A stretch of DNA of 64,000 nucleotides from Paenibacillus plantarum (lineage in GTDB: Bacteria; Bacillota; Bacilli; Paenibacillales; NBRC-103111): positions 146,628-210,627 of the forward strand of contig NZ_WHNY01000065.1 in the NCBI RefSeq assembly GCF_013141695.1. Direction: 5' to 3'. Every line of letters begins with the position of its first letter. Position 1 is the first letter of the stretch. The notes under the pieces are model-generated. The model saw only the letters and a program-made list of their open reading frames with translations, had not been told where the DNA came from and ran no database searches. Positions 9,276 through 17,176 of the stretch are shown piece by piece. The position numbers and the translations under genes were made by a program.

Positions 9276-9349
9276 GTGAATGTAACCGCCTCCATTTCTT
9301 ATTTGCATTCCTTACGATCTCGATAGTTTTGGTAATAATCACCTTTATT

Positions 9350-9358
9350 AGTATAACA
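9350..9358 (-). promoter_or_regulatory. Extended -10 promoter candidate for the nuo operon
   Basis: On the minus strand TGT-TATACT (extended -10) lies about 75 bases upstream of the nuoA start. No good -35 element is found at the normal distance, as is common for extended -10 promoters. Inferred from motif and position only. Confidence 0.5.
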
Positions 9359-9492
9359 AAAAGGGGTTTGGGCGTCGACATTAATTCTTTCCATGTATGA
9401 GTAGCATTTCACAGAAGTGGGTAATACTATTCACTGGGCATTCTAGACTTGTCCAAATTCCCTATTTTGATAAACGAAAGGAATGATTTTTT

Positions 9493-9657
9493 ATGGCAAA
9501 TGCATCGAACGCAAATCACCAACATAGAACCAATGACAAAGTTACTGAAACCGGTCGCTATCGCGATGCCGATGGGCAAAGCGTCGAGCTAGTTGCAGGC
9601 CAAACGTTCCCTCCATGCCCGAAAACAGGCGAATCCACAGTCTGGCACCACGCTTAA
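9493..9657 (+). CDS. Small hypothetical protein (YjzC-like)
   Basis: A 54-residue, soluble, polar protein whose ATG is preceded by AAAGGAATG and which is followed by its own terminator, so it is probably a real single gene. The C-terminal half (TGRYRDADGQSVELVAGQTF, then PPCPKTGESTVW) resembles small YjzC-family proteins of Bacilli, which are of unknown role. It contains one cysteine and no membrane segment. It lies between the divergent nuo promoter and the convergent atp operon. The family assignment is tentative. Confidence 0.6.
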   Translation: MANASNANHQHRTNDKVTETGRYRDADGQSVELVAGQTFPPCPKTGESTVWHHA

Positions 9658-9673
9658 AAAGGAAATCATCAAC

Positions 9674-9709
9674 GAGCTGTTCCTCTCCTCTGAGAGGGGC
9701 AGCTTTTTT
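9674..9709 (+). terminator. Rho-independent terminator of the 54-residue gene
   Basis: Inverted repeat AGCTGttCCTCTC / GAGAGGggCAGCT with a four-base loop, followed by a run of T on the plus strand. Confidence 0.85.
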
Positions 9710-9725
9710 CTTCGCTAATTCAACG

Positions 9726-9761
9726 CAAAAAAGCGGAAGAACCGAAGTCCTCCCGCTTTTA
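9726..9761 (-). terminator. Terminator of the atp operon
   Basis: On the minus strand a hairpin with stem AAAAGCGG / CCGCTTTT and a partly paired interior is followed by TTTTTT, ten bases after the atpC stop. T runs on both sides mean it might also stop plus-strand transcripts. Confidence 0.8.
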
Positions 9762-9771
9762 TTTCATATAT

Positions 9772-10176
9772 TTATTTCCCGGACACACCGATACGATTCA
9801 CTGCTCTTTGTAAAGAAGCTTCAGCACGTTTGAAATCCACGTTATCTTGCTTCGTATCTGCAAGACGTTTCTCCGCACGGTCTTTCGCTGCCTTCGCACG
9901 ATCGATATCAATTTGTTCAGGTAGCTCGGCGCTTTCCGCCAAAATAACCACCTTATCCTTGCGCACTTCCATGAAACCGCCATTCACTGCGATGACTTCG
10001 TCTTTGGAGCCCGTTTTCTTCACAGTAATCGGTGCGATTCTAAGTGGAGTGACCAATGGAATGTGATTCGGCAGAATTCCAAGCTCCCCTTCAGTACCCT
10101 TCACGCTAACCATGTTCACTTGTTCAGCGTACACTTTGCGCTCCGGTGTAACAATTTCCAGTAGGAATGTACTCAC
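9772..10176 (-). CDS. atpC: ATP synthase epsilon subunit
   Basis: Epsilon subunit of F1, part of the rotor stalk and an inhibitor of ATP hydrolysis; 134 residues, usual size. The beta-sandwich N-terminal domain shows VTPERKVYAEQVNMVSVKGTEG and GELGILPNHIPLVTPL, both typical. The C-terminal helical hairpin (about residues 90-134, with RAKAAKDRAEKRLAD) is the region that changes conformation in inhibition. It is the last gene of the operon. Confidence 0.96.
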   Translation of the reverse strand: MSTFLLEIVTPERKVYAEQVNMVSVKGTEGELGILPNHIPLVTPLRIAPITVKKTGSKDEVIAVNGGFMEVRKDKVVILAESAELPEQIDIDRAKAAKDRAEKRLADTKQDNVDFKRAEASLQRAVNRIGVSGK

Positions 10177-10189
10177 TTGGATTCTCCTT

Positions 10190-10236
10190 CCTTAGAGTTT
10201 AGCAAAAACTGATCTTAGCAAAAAGCCAAGCTTACA
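10190..10236. repeat. Possible degenerate copy of the dispersed repeat (atpC-atpD gap)
   Basis: The order AGTTT, AGCAAAAACT, CTT, AAAAAGC, GCTTA resembles the copies at 5270 and 18331 but with many differences. It covers most of the 55-base gap between atpD and atpC. The relationship is weak and may be chance. Confidence 0.25.
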
Positions 10237-11629
10237 GTGTTTTTGCTTTCTCGATAGCGTCCTCGATCGTTCCAACGTTGTGGAAAGCTACTTCAGGAAG
10301 GTTGTCGTGCTTACCTTCAAGGATTTCTTTGAAGCTGCGCACAGTTTCTTTCAATGGTACATAAAGACCTGGGAAACCGTTGAACGGCTCAGCAACGTGA
10401 AGCGGCTGAGACAAGAACAAGCGAAGACGACGCGCACGGTGTACAGTCAATTTGTCCTCATCGGACAACTCATCCATACCCAAGATCGCGATAATATCCA
10501 GAAGCTCTTTGTAACGTTGAAGAATTTGTTTAACGCCTTGTGCTGTTCTATAGTGATCTTCGCCAAGTGTTTCTGGCGTCAAGATACGGGATGAAGAAGC
10601 AAGTGGATCTACCGCAGGGAAAATACCTGCTGCAGCAATACTACGCTCCAAGTTCGTTGTTGCGTCCAAGTGGGCGAAAGCCGTTGCTGGAGCCGGATCC
10701 GTATAGTCATCGGCAGGAACGTAGATCGCTTGAATGGAAGTAACAGAACCTTTTTTCGTGGAGGTAATACGCTCTTGCAATTGACCCATTTCTGTAGCTA
10801 GAGTTGGTTGGTAACCTACCGCGGAAGGCATACGGCCTAACAAAGCGGAAACCTCAGAACCTGCTTGTGTGAAACGGAAGATGTTATCGATGAACAGAAG
10901 AACGTCTTTACCTTCTTCATCACGGAAATACTCAGCCATTGTCAAACCGGACAAAGCTACGCGAAGACGCGCGCCTGGAGGCTCGTTCATTTGACCGAAT
11001 ACCATCGCTGTTTTTGCGATAACGCCGGAATCTTTCATCTCGTGATAAAGGTCATTACCTTCACGAGTACGCTCTCCAACGCCTGCGAAAACGGAGATAC
11101 CGCCATGCTCTTGTGCAATGTTGTGAATCAACTCTTGCATTGTTACGGTTTTACCTACACCCGCGCCGCCGAAGAGACCGATTTTACCACCCTTAACATA
11201 AGGAGCCATGAGGTCAATAACTTTGATTCCTGTTTCAAGAATCTCTGCTTTTGTCGACAAGTTGTCGAAAGCTGGAGCTTCTTTGTGAATGCCGCTTGTA
11301 AGTGTACGGTCAACTTCTTCGATACCATCGATAGGGTCTCCCAATACGTTAAACACGCGACCTAGTGTTGCTGCTCCAACTGGTACAGTGATTGCAGCTT
11401 TTGTATCTATAGCAACTGCTCCACGTACAAGTCCGTCAGTTGAGGACATTGCGATACAACGAACCAAGTTGTCACCAAGGTGAACAGCTGCTTCGACTGT
11501 CATTGTGGATAGTACGCCATTATCATTTCTTTCAATCTTGATGGCATTCAAGATTTCAGGGAGTTGTCCGCGTTCGAACTCAATGTCGACGACTGGCCCT
11601 GTAATTGTTACAACGCGCCCTTTGCTCAT
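10232..11629 (-). CDS. atpD: ATP synthase beta subunit
   Basis: Catalytic subunit of F1. The 465-residue protein has the Walker A loop GGAGVGKT near residue 155, the catalytic region GERTREGNDLYHEM, the Walker B segment VLLFIDNIFRFTQAGSEVSALLGRMPS and the beta-specific C terminus. It follows atpG by about 45 bases, in the usual A-G-D-C order. Confidence 0.98.
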   Translation of the reverse strand: MSKGRVVTITGPVVDIEFERGQLPEILNAIKIERNDNGVLSTMTVEAAVHLGDNLVRCIAMSSTDGLVRGAVAIDTKAAITVPVGAATLGRVFNVLGDPIDGIEEVDRTLTSGIHKEAPAFDNLSTKAEILETGIKVIDLMAPYVKGGKIGLFGGAGVGKTVTMQELIHNIAQEHGGISVFAGVGERTREGNDLYHEMKDSGVIAKTAMVFGQMNEPPGARLRVALSGLTMAEYFRDEEGKDVLLFIDNIFRFTQAGSEVSALLGRMPSAVGYQPTLATEMGQLQERITSTKKGSVTSIQAIYVPADDYTDPAPATAFAHLDATTNLERSIAAAGIFPAVDPLASSSRILTPETLGEDHYRTAQGVKQILQRYKELLDIIAILGMDELSDEDKLTVHRARRLRLFLSQPLHVAEPFNGFPGLYVPLKETVRSFKEILEGKHDNLPEVAFHNVGTIEDAIEKAKTL

Positions 11630-11674
11630 GGTTTCCCTCCTAAGAAAAGCTTTGCCTCCGTAGAAGCTTTATTG

Positions 11675-12532
11675 TTATGCGTTCGCGTTCGCTCCAGCAA
11701 CGATTTCCGAAATTTCTTGGGTAATCGAAGCTTGACGCGCACGGTTGTAAGCTAATGTGTAACCGCTAATCATTTTCGTTGCATTCTTCGTAGCGGAGTT
11801 CATCGCTGTCATTCTCGCACCGAATTCACTTGCTTTACCTTCCAGTACAGCACTGTAAATAAGCGTTTCTGCATATTTAGGCAGCAATACTTCCAGAACA
11901 CCTTCTGGTGATGGCTCATACTCATAACTAGCAGCAGCCACGCCAGTAACTTCTTCCATAGGAAGCAGGCGGATCATCGTTGGAATTTGGGTAATCGCAT
12001 TTTTGAATTGGTTGTATACCAAGAACAACTGGTCATACGTTCCGTTTTCGAAGTTCTTTACTGCTGCTGTAGCGACAGACTTGATGTCCGCGAATTTCGG
12101 TGAATCCGGAACACCAGTTACTTCTTCTACAACTGGCATGTTGCGCTTGTGAAAGAAGTTACTGCCTTTACGTCCGATTACGAAAATCGAATATTCAGCT
12201 GTTGATTTATGGTTTTCACGAATCTCGGTCATGACCTTCCGCAACACGTTAGCGTTGTAACCTCCAGCCAATCCACGATCCGAGGTGATTACTAAATAGC
12301 CTGTCTTCTTCACTTCGCGTGTCTGTAACATCGGATGTTTGATCCCTTTGCTTCCAGCTGCGATGCTTTGAACGACTTCTTTCAACTTGTCTGAGTAAGG
12401 ACGCGCTGCTTCCGCAGAACGTTGTGCTCGTCTCAAATTCGCTGCAGAGACCATTTCCATCGCTCTCGTGATTTGTTTCGTGCTTTGTGTGGACTTGATT
12501 TGGCGCTTAATCTCGCGCATTCCTTTTGCCAT
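11675..12532 (-). CDS. atpG: ATP synthase gamma subunit
   Basis: Central stalk of F1 that turns inside the alpha3beta3 ring. The 285-residue protein has the typical N-terminal helix (MREIKRQIKSTQSTKQITRAMEMVSA) and the C-terminal helix with SATKNATKMI and RARQASITQEI, the two halves of the coiled-coil shaft. The intergenic space before it is 126 bases and holds several inverted repeats, unusual for this operon. Confidence 0.97.
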   Translation of the reverse strand: MAKGMREIKRQIKSTQSTKQITRAMEMVSAANLRRAQRSAEAARPYSDKLKEVVQSIAAGSKGIKHPMLQTREVKKTGYLVITSDRGLAGGYNANVLRKVMTEIRENHKSTAEYSIFVIGRKGSNFFHKRNMPVVEEVTGVPDSPKFADIKSVATAAVKNFENGTYDQLFLVYNQFKNAITQIPTMIRLLPMEEVTGVAAASYEYEPSPEGVLEVLLPKYAETLIYSAVLEGKASEFGARMTAMNSATKNATKMISGYTLAYNRARQASITQEISEIVAGANANA

Positions 12533-12552
12533 ACCTGCTCACCTCTCTTTTG

Positions 12553-12650
12553 AGGCTTAGAAAAGCCTTCATTCGAAGACCTGAATTCAGGCGATCAGCC
12601 TGCCCAGGATTAACATGGGAGGTAGAGCTTCACGTTAATGAAGCTCTGCC
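12553..12650. repeat. Series of inverted repeats in the atpA-atpG gap
   Basis: Three separate dyads lie in this gap: AGGCTT/AAGCCT at 12553-12568, the perfect palindrome CCTGAATTCAGG at 12580-12591, and AGAGCTTCA/TGAAGCTCT with flanking pairs at 12621-12650. None is followed by a T run, so they are more likely mRNA processing or stability hairpins than terminators. Role inferred. Confidence 0.55.
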
Positions 12651-12658
12651 ATCATGAT

Positions 12659-14173
12659 TTATACAGAAGCTGCGAAGCTCTTTTTGAATTGAACAATAGC
12701 TTCTACTAGCGCTTTATCGTTATCCGGAGTGATGTCCTTCGTATCGCGAATGCTGTGTAGAATTTCTGGACGGTTCGATTCCAAGAAAGCCAAGAATTGA
12801 CCTTCAAAACGTGTAACGTCTTGAACTGGAAGATCATCCACGTGTCCTTTAACAACAGTGTAAAGGGAAGCAACTTGCTTCTCCAATGACATCGGTTGGT
12901 GAACACCTTGTTTCAAAATTTCAAGCGTACGAACACCACGGTCCAAACGCGATTGAGTTGCTTTATCCAAGTCAGATCCGAATGCAGCAAATGCAGCAAG
13001 CTCACGATATTGTGCCAAGTCAACACGAAGTGTACCAGCAACTTTTTTCATCGCTTTCGTTTGCGCAGAGCCCCCTACACGAGATACAGAGTTACCAACG
13101 TTAACCGCTGGACGCTGACCTGAGTAGAACAAGTCGGATTCTAAGAAGATTTGTCCGTCCGTAATCGAAATTACGTTCGTAGGAATGTATGCCGAGATAT
13201 CGCCTGCTTGTGTTTCAATGAAAGGAAGTGCCGTCATGGAACCGCCACCTAGCTCATCATTCAATTTCGCAGCACGCTCTAGAAGACGGGAGTGCAAGTA
13301 GAAAACATCCCCTGGATAAGCTTCACGACCCGGTGGACGACGAAGCAAGAGGGACAACTCACGGTAAGCAGCTGCTTGTTTGGACAAGTCATCATAGACG
13401 ATCAACACGTGCTCGCCTTTGTACATGAAGTACTCACCCATTGCGCAACCTGCGTACGGAGCCAACCAAAGCATTGGTGAAGGCTCAGAAGCAGAAGCTG
13501 TTACAACGATTGTGTAGTCCAAAGCACCAGCGTGACGAAGTGTTTCAACAACACCTACGACAGTGGATTGCTTTTGACCGATAGCAACGTAAATACATTT
13601 AACGCCATTGCCTTTTTGGTTGATGATCGCATCGATAGCGATCGCTGTTTTACCTGTTTGACGGTCACCGATGAGCAACTCACGTTGTCCACGGCCAACT
13701 GGTACCATCGCGTCAATCGCTTTGATCCCTGTTTGCATTGGCTCATGTACCGATTTACGGGCCATAACGCCTGGTGCTGGGGATTCGATTGGACGGAATC
13801 CAGTTGTTTCGATAGGACCTCTACCATCGACTGGTTGACCCAATGGGTTAACAACACGGCCTAGTAGTGCATCACCTACAGGAATTTCCATGATACGGCC
13901 AGTACGTTTAACTTGGTCGCCTTCACGAATATCTTTGTAAGGTCCGAGAATAACGATACCTACGTTGCTTTCTTCCAAGTTAAACGCGTAACCTAGAACG
14001 CCACTTGGAAACTCAAGCAGCTCGCCTGCCATTACGCTTTCCAAGCCGTGAGCACGAGCGATACCATCACCAACTTGAATGACTGTACCTACATCAACCA
14101 CTTGGATATCGGAATTATAGTTTGCTATCTGTTGTTTAATCAATGAGCTGATTTCTTCAGGTTTGATACTCAA
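12659..14173 (-). CDS. atpA: ATP synthase alpha subunit
   Basis: Non-catalytic nucleotide-binding subunit of F1, 504 residues. Signatures: GDRQTGKTAIAID (P-loop) near residue 170, and the PAVNVGNSVSRVGGSAQ stretch with the arginine that reaches into the neighbouring catalytic site. It follows atpH by 32 bases. Confidence 0.98.
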   Translation of the reverse strand: MSIKPEEISSLIKQQIANYNSDIQVVDVGTVIQVGDGIARAHGLESVMAGELLEFPSGVLGYAFNLEESNVGIVILGPYKDIREGDQVKRTGRIMEIPVGDALLGRVVNPLGQPVDGRGPIETTGFRPIESPAPGVMARKSVHEPMQTGIKAIDAMVPVGRGQRELLIGDRQTGKTAIAIDAIINQKGNGVKCIYVAIGQKQSTVVGVVETLRHAGALDYTIVVTASASEPSPMLWLAPYAGCAMGEYFMYKGEHVLIVYDDLSKQAAAYRELSLLLRRPPGREAYPGDVFYLHSRLLERAAKLNDELGGGSMTALPFIETQAGDISAYIPTNVISITDGQIFLESDLFYSGQRPAVNVGNSVSRVGGSAQTKAMKKVAGTLRVDLAQYRELAAFAAFGSDLDKATQSRLDRGVRTLEILKQGVHQPMSLEKQVASLYTVVKGHVDDLPVQDVTRFEGQFLAFLESNRPEILHSIRDTKDITPDNDKALVEAIVQFKKSFAASV

Positions 14174-14205
14174 CGAACTTCACCCCTATTCTTACAGTGC
14201 TTGTG

Positions 14206-14739
14206 TTAAACCAATGCTTTGGACAAGCGATCTAACTTGCCTGCCAAGCTTCCATCATATAAACGATCACCGATACGCACTTGTACGCCGCCGAGCAGCT
14301 TTGGCTCAACTACGGACGAAACACGAATCGTTTTACCTGTTACTTTGCTAAAATGTGAGGCAATTTCCGCTTGCTGTTCATCCGACAATGCGAATGCTGA
14401 GTAAACGATTGCGCTCGCTTGTCCGAGTGCTTCATTCGCAACCTTGGCATAATCACTCACTAAGGCGTCTAGAATGGATTGTCTTCCTTTATCAATCAAG
14501 ACCAGCAGCGTGTTCCACACCGGTTCGGAAACATTGCCCTCGAAAATCTGCTTCAGCAGGTCCGTTTTGACGGTCGTCCCGATATTCGGATGGTTCAGGA
14601 ACTTCTGCAAGTCTGCATTATCCCTAATCGCACTAGCTACAGATTTAAGCTCATCTTCAACTTGGGAAATGATATTCTTTTCCTTCGCTACTTCGAATAA
14701 AGCTTTGGCATAACGCTTCGCTACGACGATGTCACTCAT
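14206..14739 (-). CDS. atpH: ATP synthase delta subunit
   Basis: Peripheral-stalk subunit linking b to the top of F1. The 177-residue protein starts with AKRYAKALFEVAKEKN and ends with GGVQVRIGDRLYDGSLAGKL, both conserved in the delta/OSCP family. The ATG overlaps the atpF stop by four bases. Confidence 0.96.
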   Translation of the reverse strand: MSDIVVAKRYAKALFEVAKEKNIISQVEDELKSVASAIRDNADLQKFLNHPNIGTTVKTDLLKQIFEGNVSEPVWNTLLVLIDKGRQSILDALVSDYAKVANEALGQASAIVYSAFALSDEQQAEIASHFSKVTGKTIRVSSVVEPKLLGGVQVRIGDRLYDGSLAGKLDRLSKALV

Positions 14740-15224
14740 ACGTTGCCTCCTACCTCTTTGAGGTAATGCTCAACAAGTTCTTCTTGTGACTTTTCGTCGA
14801 TTTGTTTCTCAATAATTTTGGATGCGATTAGAACGGACATCGCGCCAACTTGGCTGCGAAGAGCGGCAACCGCTTTGTTCTTCTCATTCTCGATATCTTT
14901 CAACGCTTCGTCTTTCAGACGTGAAGCTTCTGCACTAGCAGCATGAATAATATCATCCGCTTGCTTGGAACCAGTATGCTTCGCTTGCTCAATAATATCG
15001 TAAGCTTCCTTACGAGTTTGTTGTAGCGCTTGCTTTTGTTCCTCTAACAGTTGATCAGCTTGCTTTCGGCTTGCTTCAGCTGTTTGGATTTGATCTTTCA
15101 CCAATTGTCTGCGTTTCTCCATCATGCCGAACAGTGGACCGAACGCAAATTTAGAAAGCAGCAAGTATAACACCAAGAACGCAACAAGTTGTATAACAAA
15201 TGTGGACCACTCAATATGAATCAA
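14736..15224 (-). CDS. atpF: ATP synthase b subunit
   Basis: Peripheral-stalk b subunit, 162 residues: one N-terminal membrane helix (about residues 8-28, FVIQLVAFLVLYLLLSKFAF) followed by a long charged helix rich in Ala, Glu, Lys and Gln suited to a dimeric coiled coil. It sits between atpE and atpH as expected. Confidence 0.96.
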   Translation of the reverse strand: MIHIEWSTFVIQLVAFLVLYLLLSKFAFGPLFGMMEKRRQLVKDQIQTAEASRKQADQLLEEQKQALQQTRKEAYDIIEQAKHTGSKQADDIIHAASAEASRLKDEALKDIENEKNKAVAALRSQVGAMSVLIASKIIEKQIDEKSQEELVEHYLKEVGGNV

Positions 15225-15302
15225 GTACCGTCACTCCCTTCTGATAACGTAGGCAAAACGAAGGCGTGATAGCGAGTACCGCCATCCCCGCCAATAAGTT
15301 TC

Positions 15303-15527
15303 TTACGCTTTTCCCATGAACAAGAATGCAAGAACCAATGCTACGACCGGCATTGCCTCTACTAGACCTACCCCAATAAACATCGTTGTTTGAAGCGTAC
15401 CACGAAGTTCTGGTTGACGGGAAATACCTTCCAAAGCACGACCTACGATCAAACCGTTACCAATACCTGCACCTAGTGCTCCCAAACCGAATACGATACC
15501 TGCTGCTACTAATGCTATTGCTCCCAT
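15303..15527 (-). CDS. atpE: ATP synthase c subunit
   Basis: Proteolipid of the rotor ring, 74 residues, two helices. The glycine-rich first helix (GLGALGAGIGNGLIVG), the polar loop ISRQPEL and the second helix with the proton-carrying glutamate (GVGLVEAMPVVALVLAF) are all present. The residues near that glutamate give no sign of a sodium-binding site, so proton coupling is more likely; that is inference. Confidence 0.97.
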   Translation of the reverse strand: MGAIALVAAGIVFGLGALGAGIGNGLIVGRALEGISRQPELRGTLQTTMFIGVGLVEAMPVVALVLAFLFMGKA

Positions 15528-15606
15528 TGATAAAATCCTCCCTTAAACTCTTAGGTTTTTTGTTGTTTTATAAGTGACTCGAGACTTCCCGAGGTAAGTC
15601 TAATGC

Positions 15607-16314
15607 TTAGTGCTTTTCTTCATGAATCAATGTTTGTGAGATATAAACCATGGTCAACATCGTGAATACGAAGGCTTGAATCGCACCAACGAACACACTA
15701 AAGCCCTGCCATGCAACGAGAGGTACAATCCCAACCGCACCTAACCCCATGATGACAGATATCATGATTTCACCTGCATAGATGTTACCGTAAAGACGGA
15801 AAGCAAGCGTAAGCGGCTTCGATACAACTTCAATTAAATGAAGGATCAACATTGCCCCTTTGAACTCAAAGTAATGCGCGAAGTAATGCTTTGTATTACG
15901 TGTTATCCCTAAGTAGTGACTTAGAACGATAACGATAACCGTTAATGCTCCTGTTACAGCGATATCAGCTGTAGGCGATTTCCACCATGACACGTGATCT
16001 TCCGTCACGATTGAGAAAGGAAGGCCAAGCATGTTGCCGATAAAGATATACATAATGAGCGTAAGACCTAGTGCGATAAAACCCTTACCGTGTTTAGATC
16101 CAATTGTGCTTCCTATAATGCCTTCTACAAACTCAATCGTCCACTCCATGAAGTTTTGCATTTTCGAAGGATTTGTTACAGATGCTCGGCTAGCCCCTGC
16201 GATGGCAAGGATAAGCACGATAAGTGTAGTAACTCCGATCATCAGTAGTGCCGATGCATCGAAATGAATGCCTAACCACTCAAACTCTGGTACCTTATGT
16301 TCCATATTTTCCAT
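15607..16314 (-). CDS. atpB: ATP synthase a subunit
   Basis: Stator membrane subunit that carries the proton half-channels, 235 residues. The essential arginine lies in the segment KPLTLAFRLYGNIYAGEI, and a later helix has the usual QAFVFTMLTMVYI. I start at the ATG at 16314, which has AAGGGG five bases upstream, in preference to the ATG five codons earlier. Confidence 0.96.
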   Translation of the reverse strand: MENMEHKVPEFEWLGIHFDASALLMIGVTTLIVLILAIAGASRASVTNPSKMQNFMEWTIEFVEGIIGSTIGSKHGKGFIALGLTLIMYIFIGNMLGLPFSIVTEDHVSWWKSPTADIAVTGALTVIVIVLSHYLGITRNTKHYFAHYFEFKGAMLILHLIEVVSKPLTLAFRLYGNIYAGEIMISVIMGLGAVGIVPLVAWQGFSVFVGAIQAFVFTMLTMVYISQTLIHEEKH

Positions 16315-16351
16315 TTTCACCCCTTTCATCCGTTGAAGTTACATCGTGGAA

Positions 16352-16735
16352 TTACTTCTTAGACTTCTTAATAGAAAGAATACCCAGTACGAGTGTTGCC
16401 AATTGAGCAAAAAAGTATCCAACAATCGTCGTGGTTATTGCAACATGTTCGGGATACCTGACGGCGACCAAACCGACAAACCCCGCGATTGCTGCCCTTG
16501 TCAGAAAGCCAAGGGTTACCTTGCGCCCTGACTGCTCTATCGCAGCTGCTGCCAGCTTGTTAATCTTCCAGGCAAGAAACCTTGCGCTGATCATACTTGC
16601 AGTGGAGCCAAGCATAAGTCCGGCAAAGTAAATGCGGTAATCGACAAGAAGCGCCCATGCAGCCAAACAAAAGGATAAAAAGAATAGAAATACGTTTTGA
16701 ACCGTTTTCAGAGTGGCTGAAAAGTCGTCCATCAT
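16352..16735 (-). CDS. atpI: ATP synthase protein I (AtpI-like)
   Basis: A 127-residue membrane protein with four hydrophobic helices, the size and position of AtpI, which helps c-ring assembly and is linked to magnesium or calcium transport in Bacilli. Sequence conservation in this family is low, so the call rests on topology and on its place just ahead of atpB. Its start overlaps the end of the upstream AtpZ-like gene by four bases. Confidence 0.85.
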   Translation of the reverse strand: MMDDFSATLKTVQNVFLFFLSFCLAAWALLVDYRIYFAGLMLGSTASMISARFLAWKINKLAAAAIEQSGRKVTLGFLTRAAIAGFVGLVAVRYPEHVAITTTIVGYFFAQLATLVLGILSIKKSKK

Positions 16736-16953
16736 AGCCCTCCGTACCGCTTAATCATGAAGTAAATGCTCATGATGCCGGTTACAAGCCCAAGTAAAAA
16801 TCCGACTAGCAACCAGATCTGTCCGCCAAGTGCGCCACTCAACCAATCACCGAAGAAATATCCGGCTGCCAAACATACGACAAGGTCTATGCCAATTGCA
16901 CTAGTTAACGCTACTGCCCGCCAAGGATTATCATTGGAATTTGGCCGTTTCAT
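16732..16953 (-). CDS. atpZ: AtpZ/AtpI family membrane protein
   Basis: First gene of the ATP synthase operon, 73 residues with two hydrophobic helices: AVALTSAIGIDLVVCLAAGYFFGDWL and a second with LVGFLLGLVTGIMSIYFMIKRY. The short loop with glycine, tryptophan and acidic residues matches small AtpZ proteins that accompany AtpI. I start at the ATG at 16953, which has AGGAGGGTG just upstream; the frame is open a little further to 16977. Confidence 0.82.
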   Translation of the reverse strand: MKRPNSNDNPWRAVALTSAIGIDLVVCLAAGYFFGDWLSGALGGQIWLLVGFLLGLVTGIMSIYFMIKRYGGL

Positions 16954-16969
16954 TGCACCCTCCTGGGTG

Positions 16970-17011
16970 TTTTCCACATGGGAAAACGCGTCTCGTAGCT
17001 CATCTGCTACG
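16970..17011 (-). promoter_or_regulatory. Two hairpins in the atp operon leader
   Basis: Between the promoter and the first gene are two perfect dyads: GTTTTCC/GGAAAAC at 16970-16988 and CGTAGC/GCTACG at 16994-17011. Neither has a T run. They would fold at the 5' end of the atp mRNA and may stabilise it; the function is inferred. Confidence 0.45.
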
Positions 17012-17022
17012 AATCCTCATTC

Positions 17023-17052
17023 ATTGTATCGAAGCCATGCTAAGTTTGTCAA
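17023..17052 (-). promoter_or_regulatory. Sigma-A promoter of the atp operon
   Basis: On the minus strand TTGACA (17052-17047), an 18-base spacer and TACAAT (17028-17023) form a near-consensus promoter about 70 bases upstream of the AtpZ start. Confidence 0.85.
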
Positions 17053-17080
17053 TTGACGGAACTTCATTTGTCACATCTCA

Positions 17081-17109
17081 CAAAAGTCCTTAGAGCCTTG
17101 CGGCTCTAG
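17081..17109 (-). terminator. Probable terminator after wecB
   Basis: Hairpin TAGAGCC/GGCTCTA with a four-base loop, followed on the minus strand by AGGACTTTTG. The T run is short, so termination may be incomplete and some transcripts may read into the atp operon. Confidence 0.5.
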
Positions 17110-17176
17110 GGTTTGCGCTTTTTCAAACCGAACAGTCCAACTGTACGCTGTAGCGTTTGTCATGATTTTGTCACGG

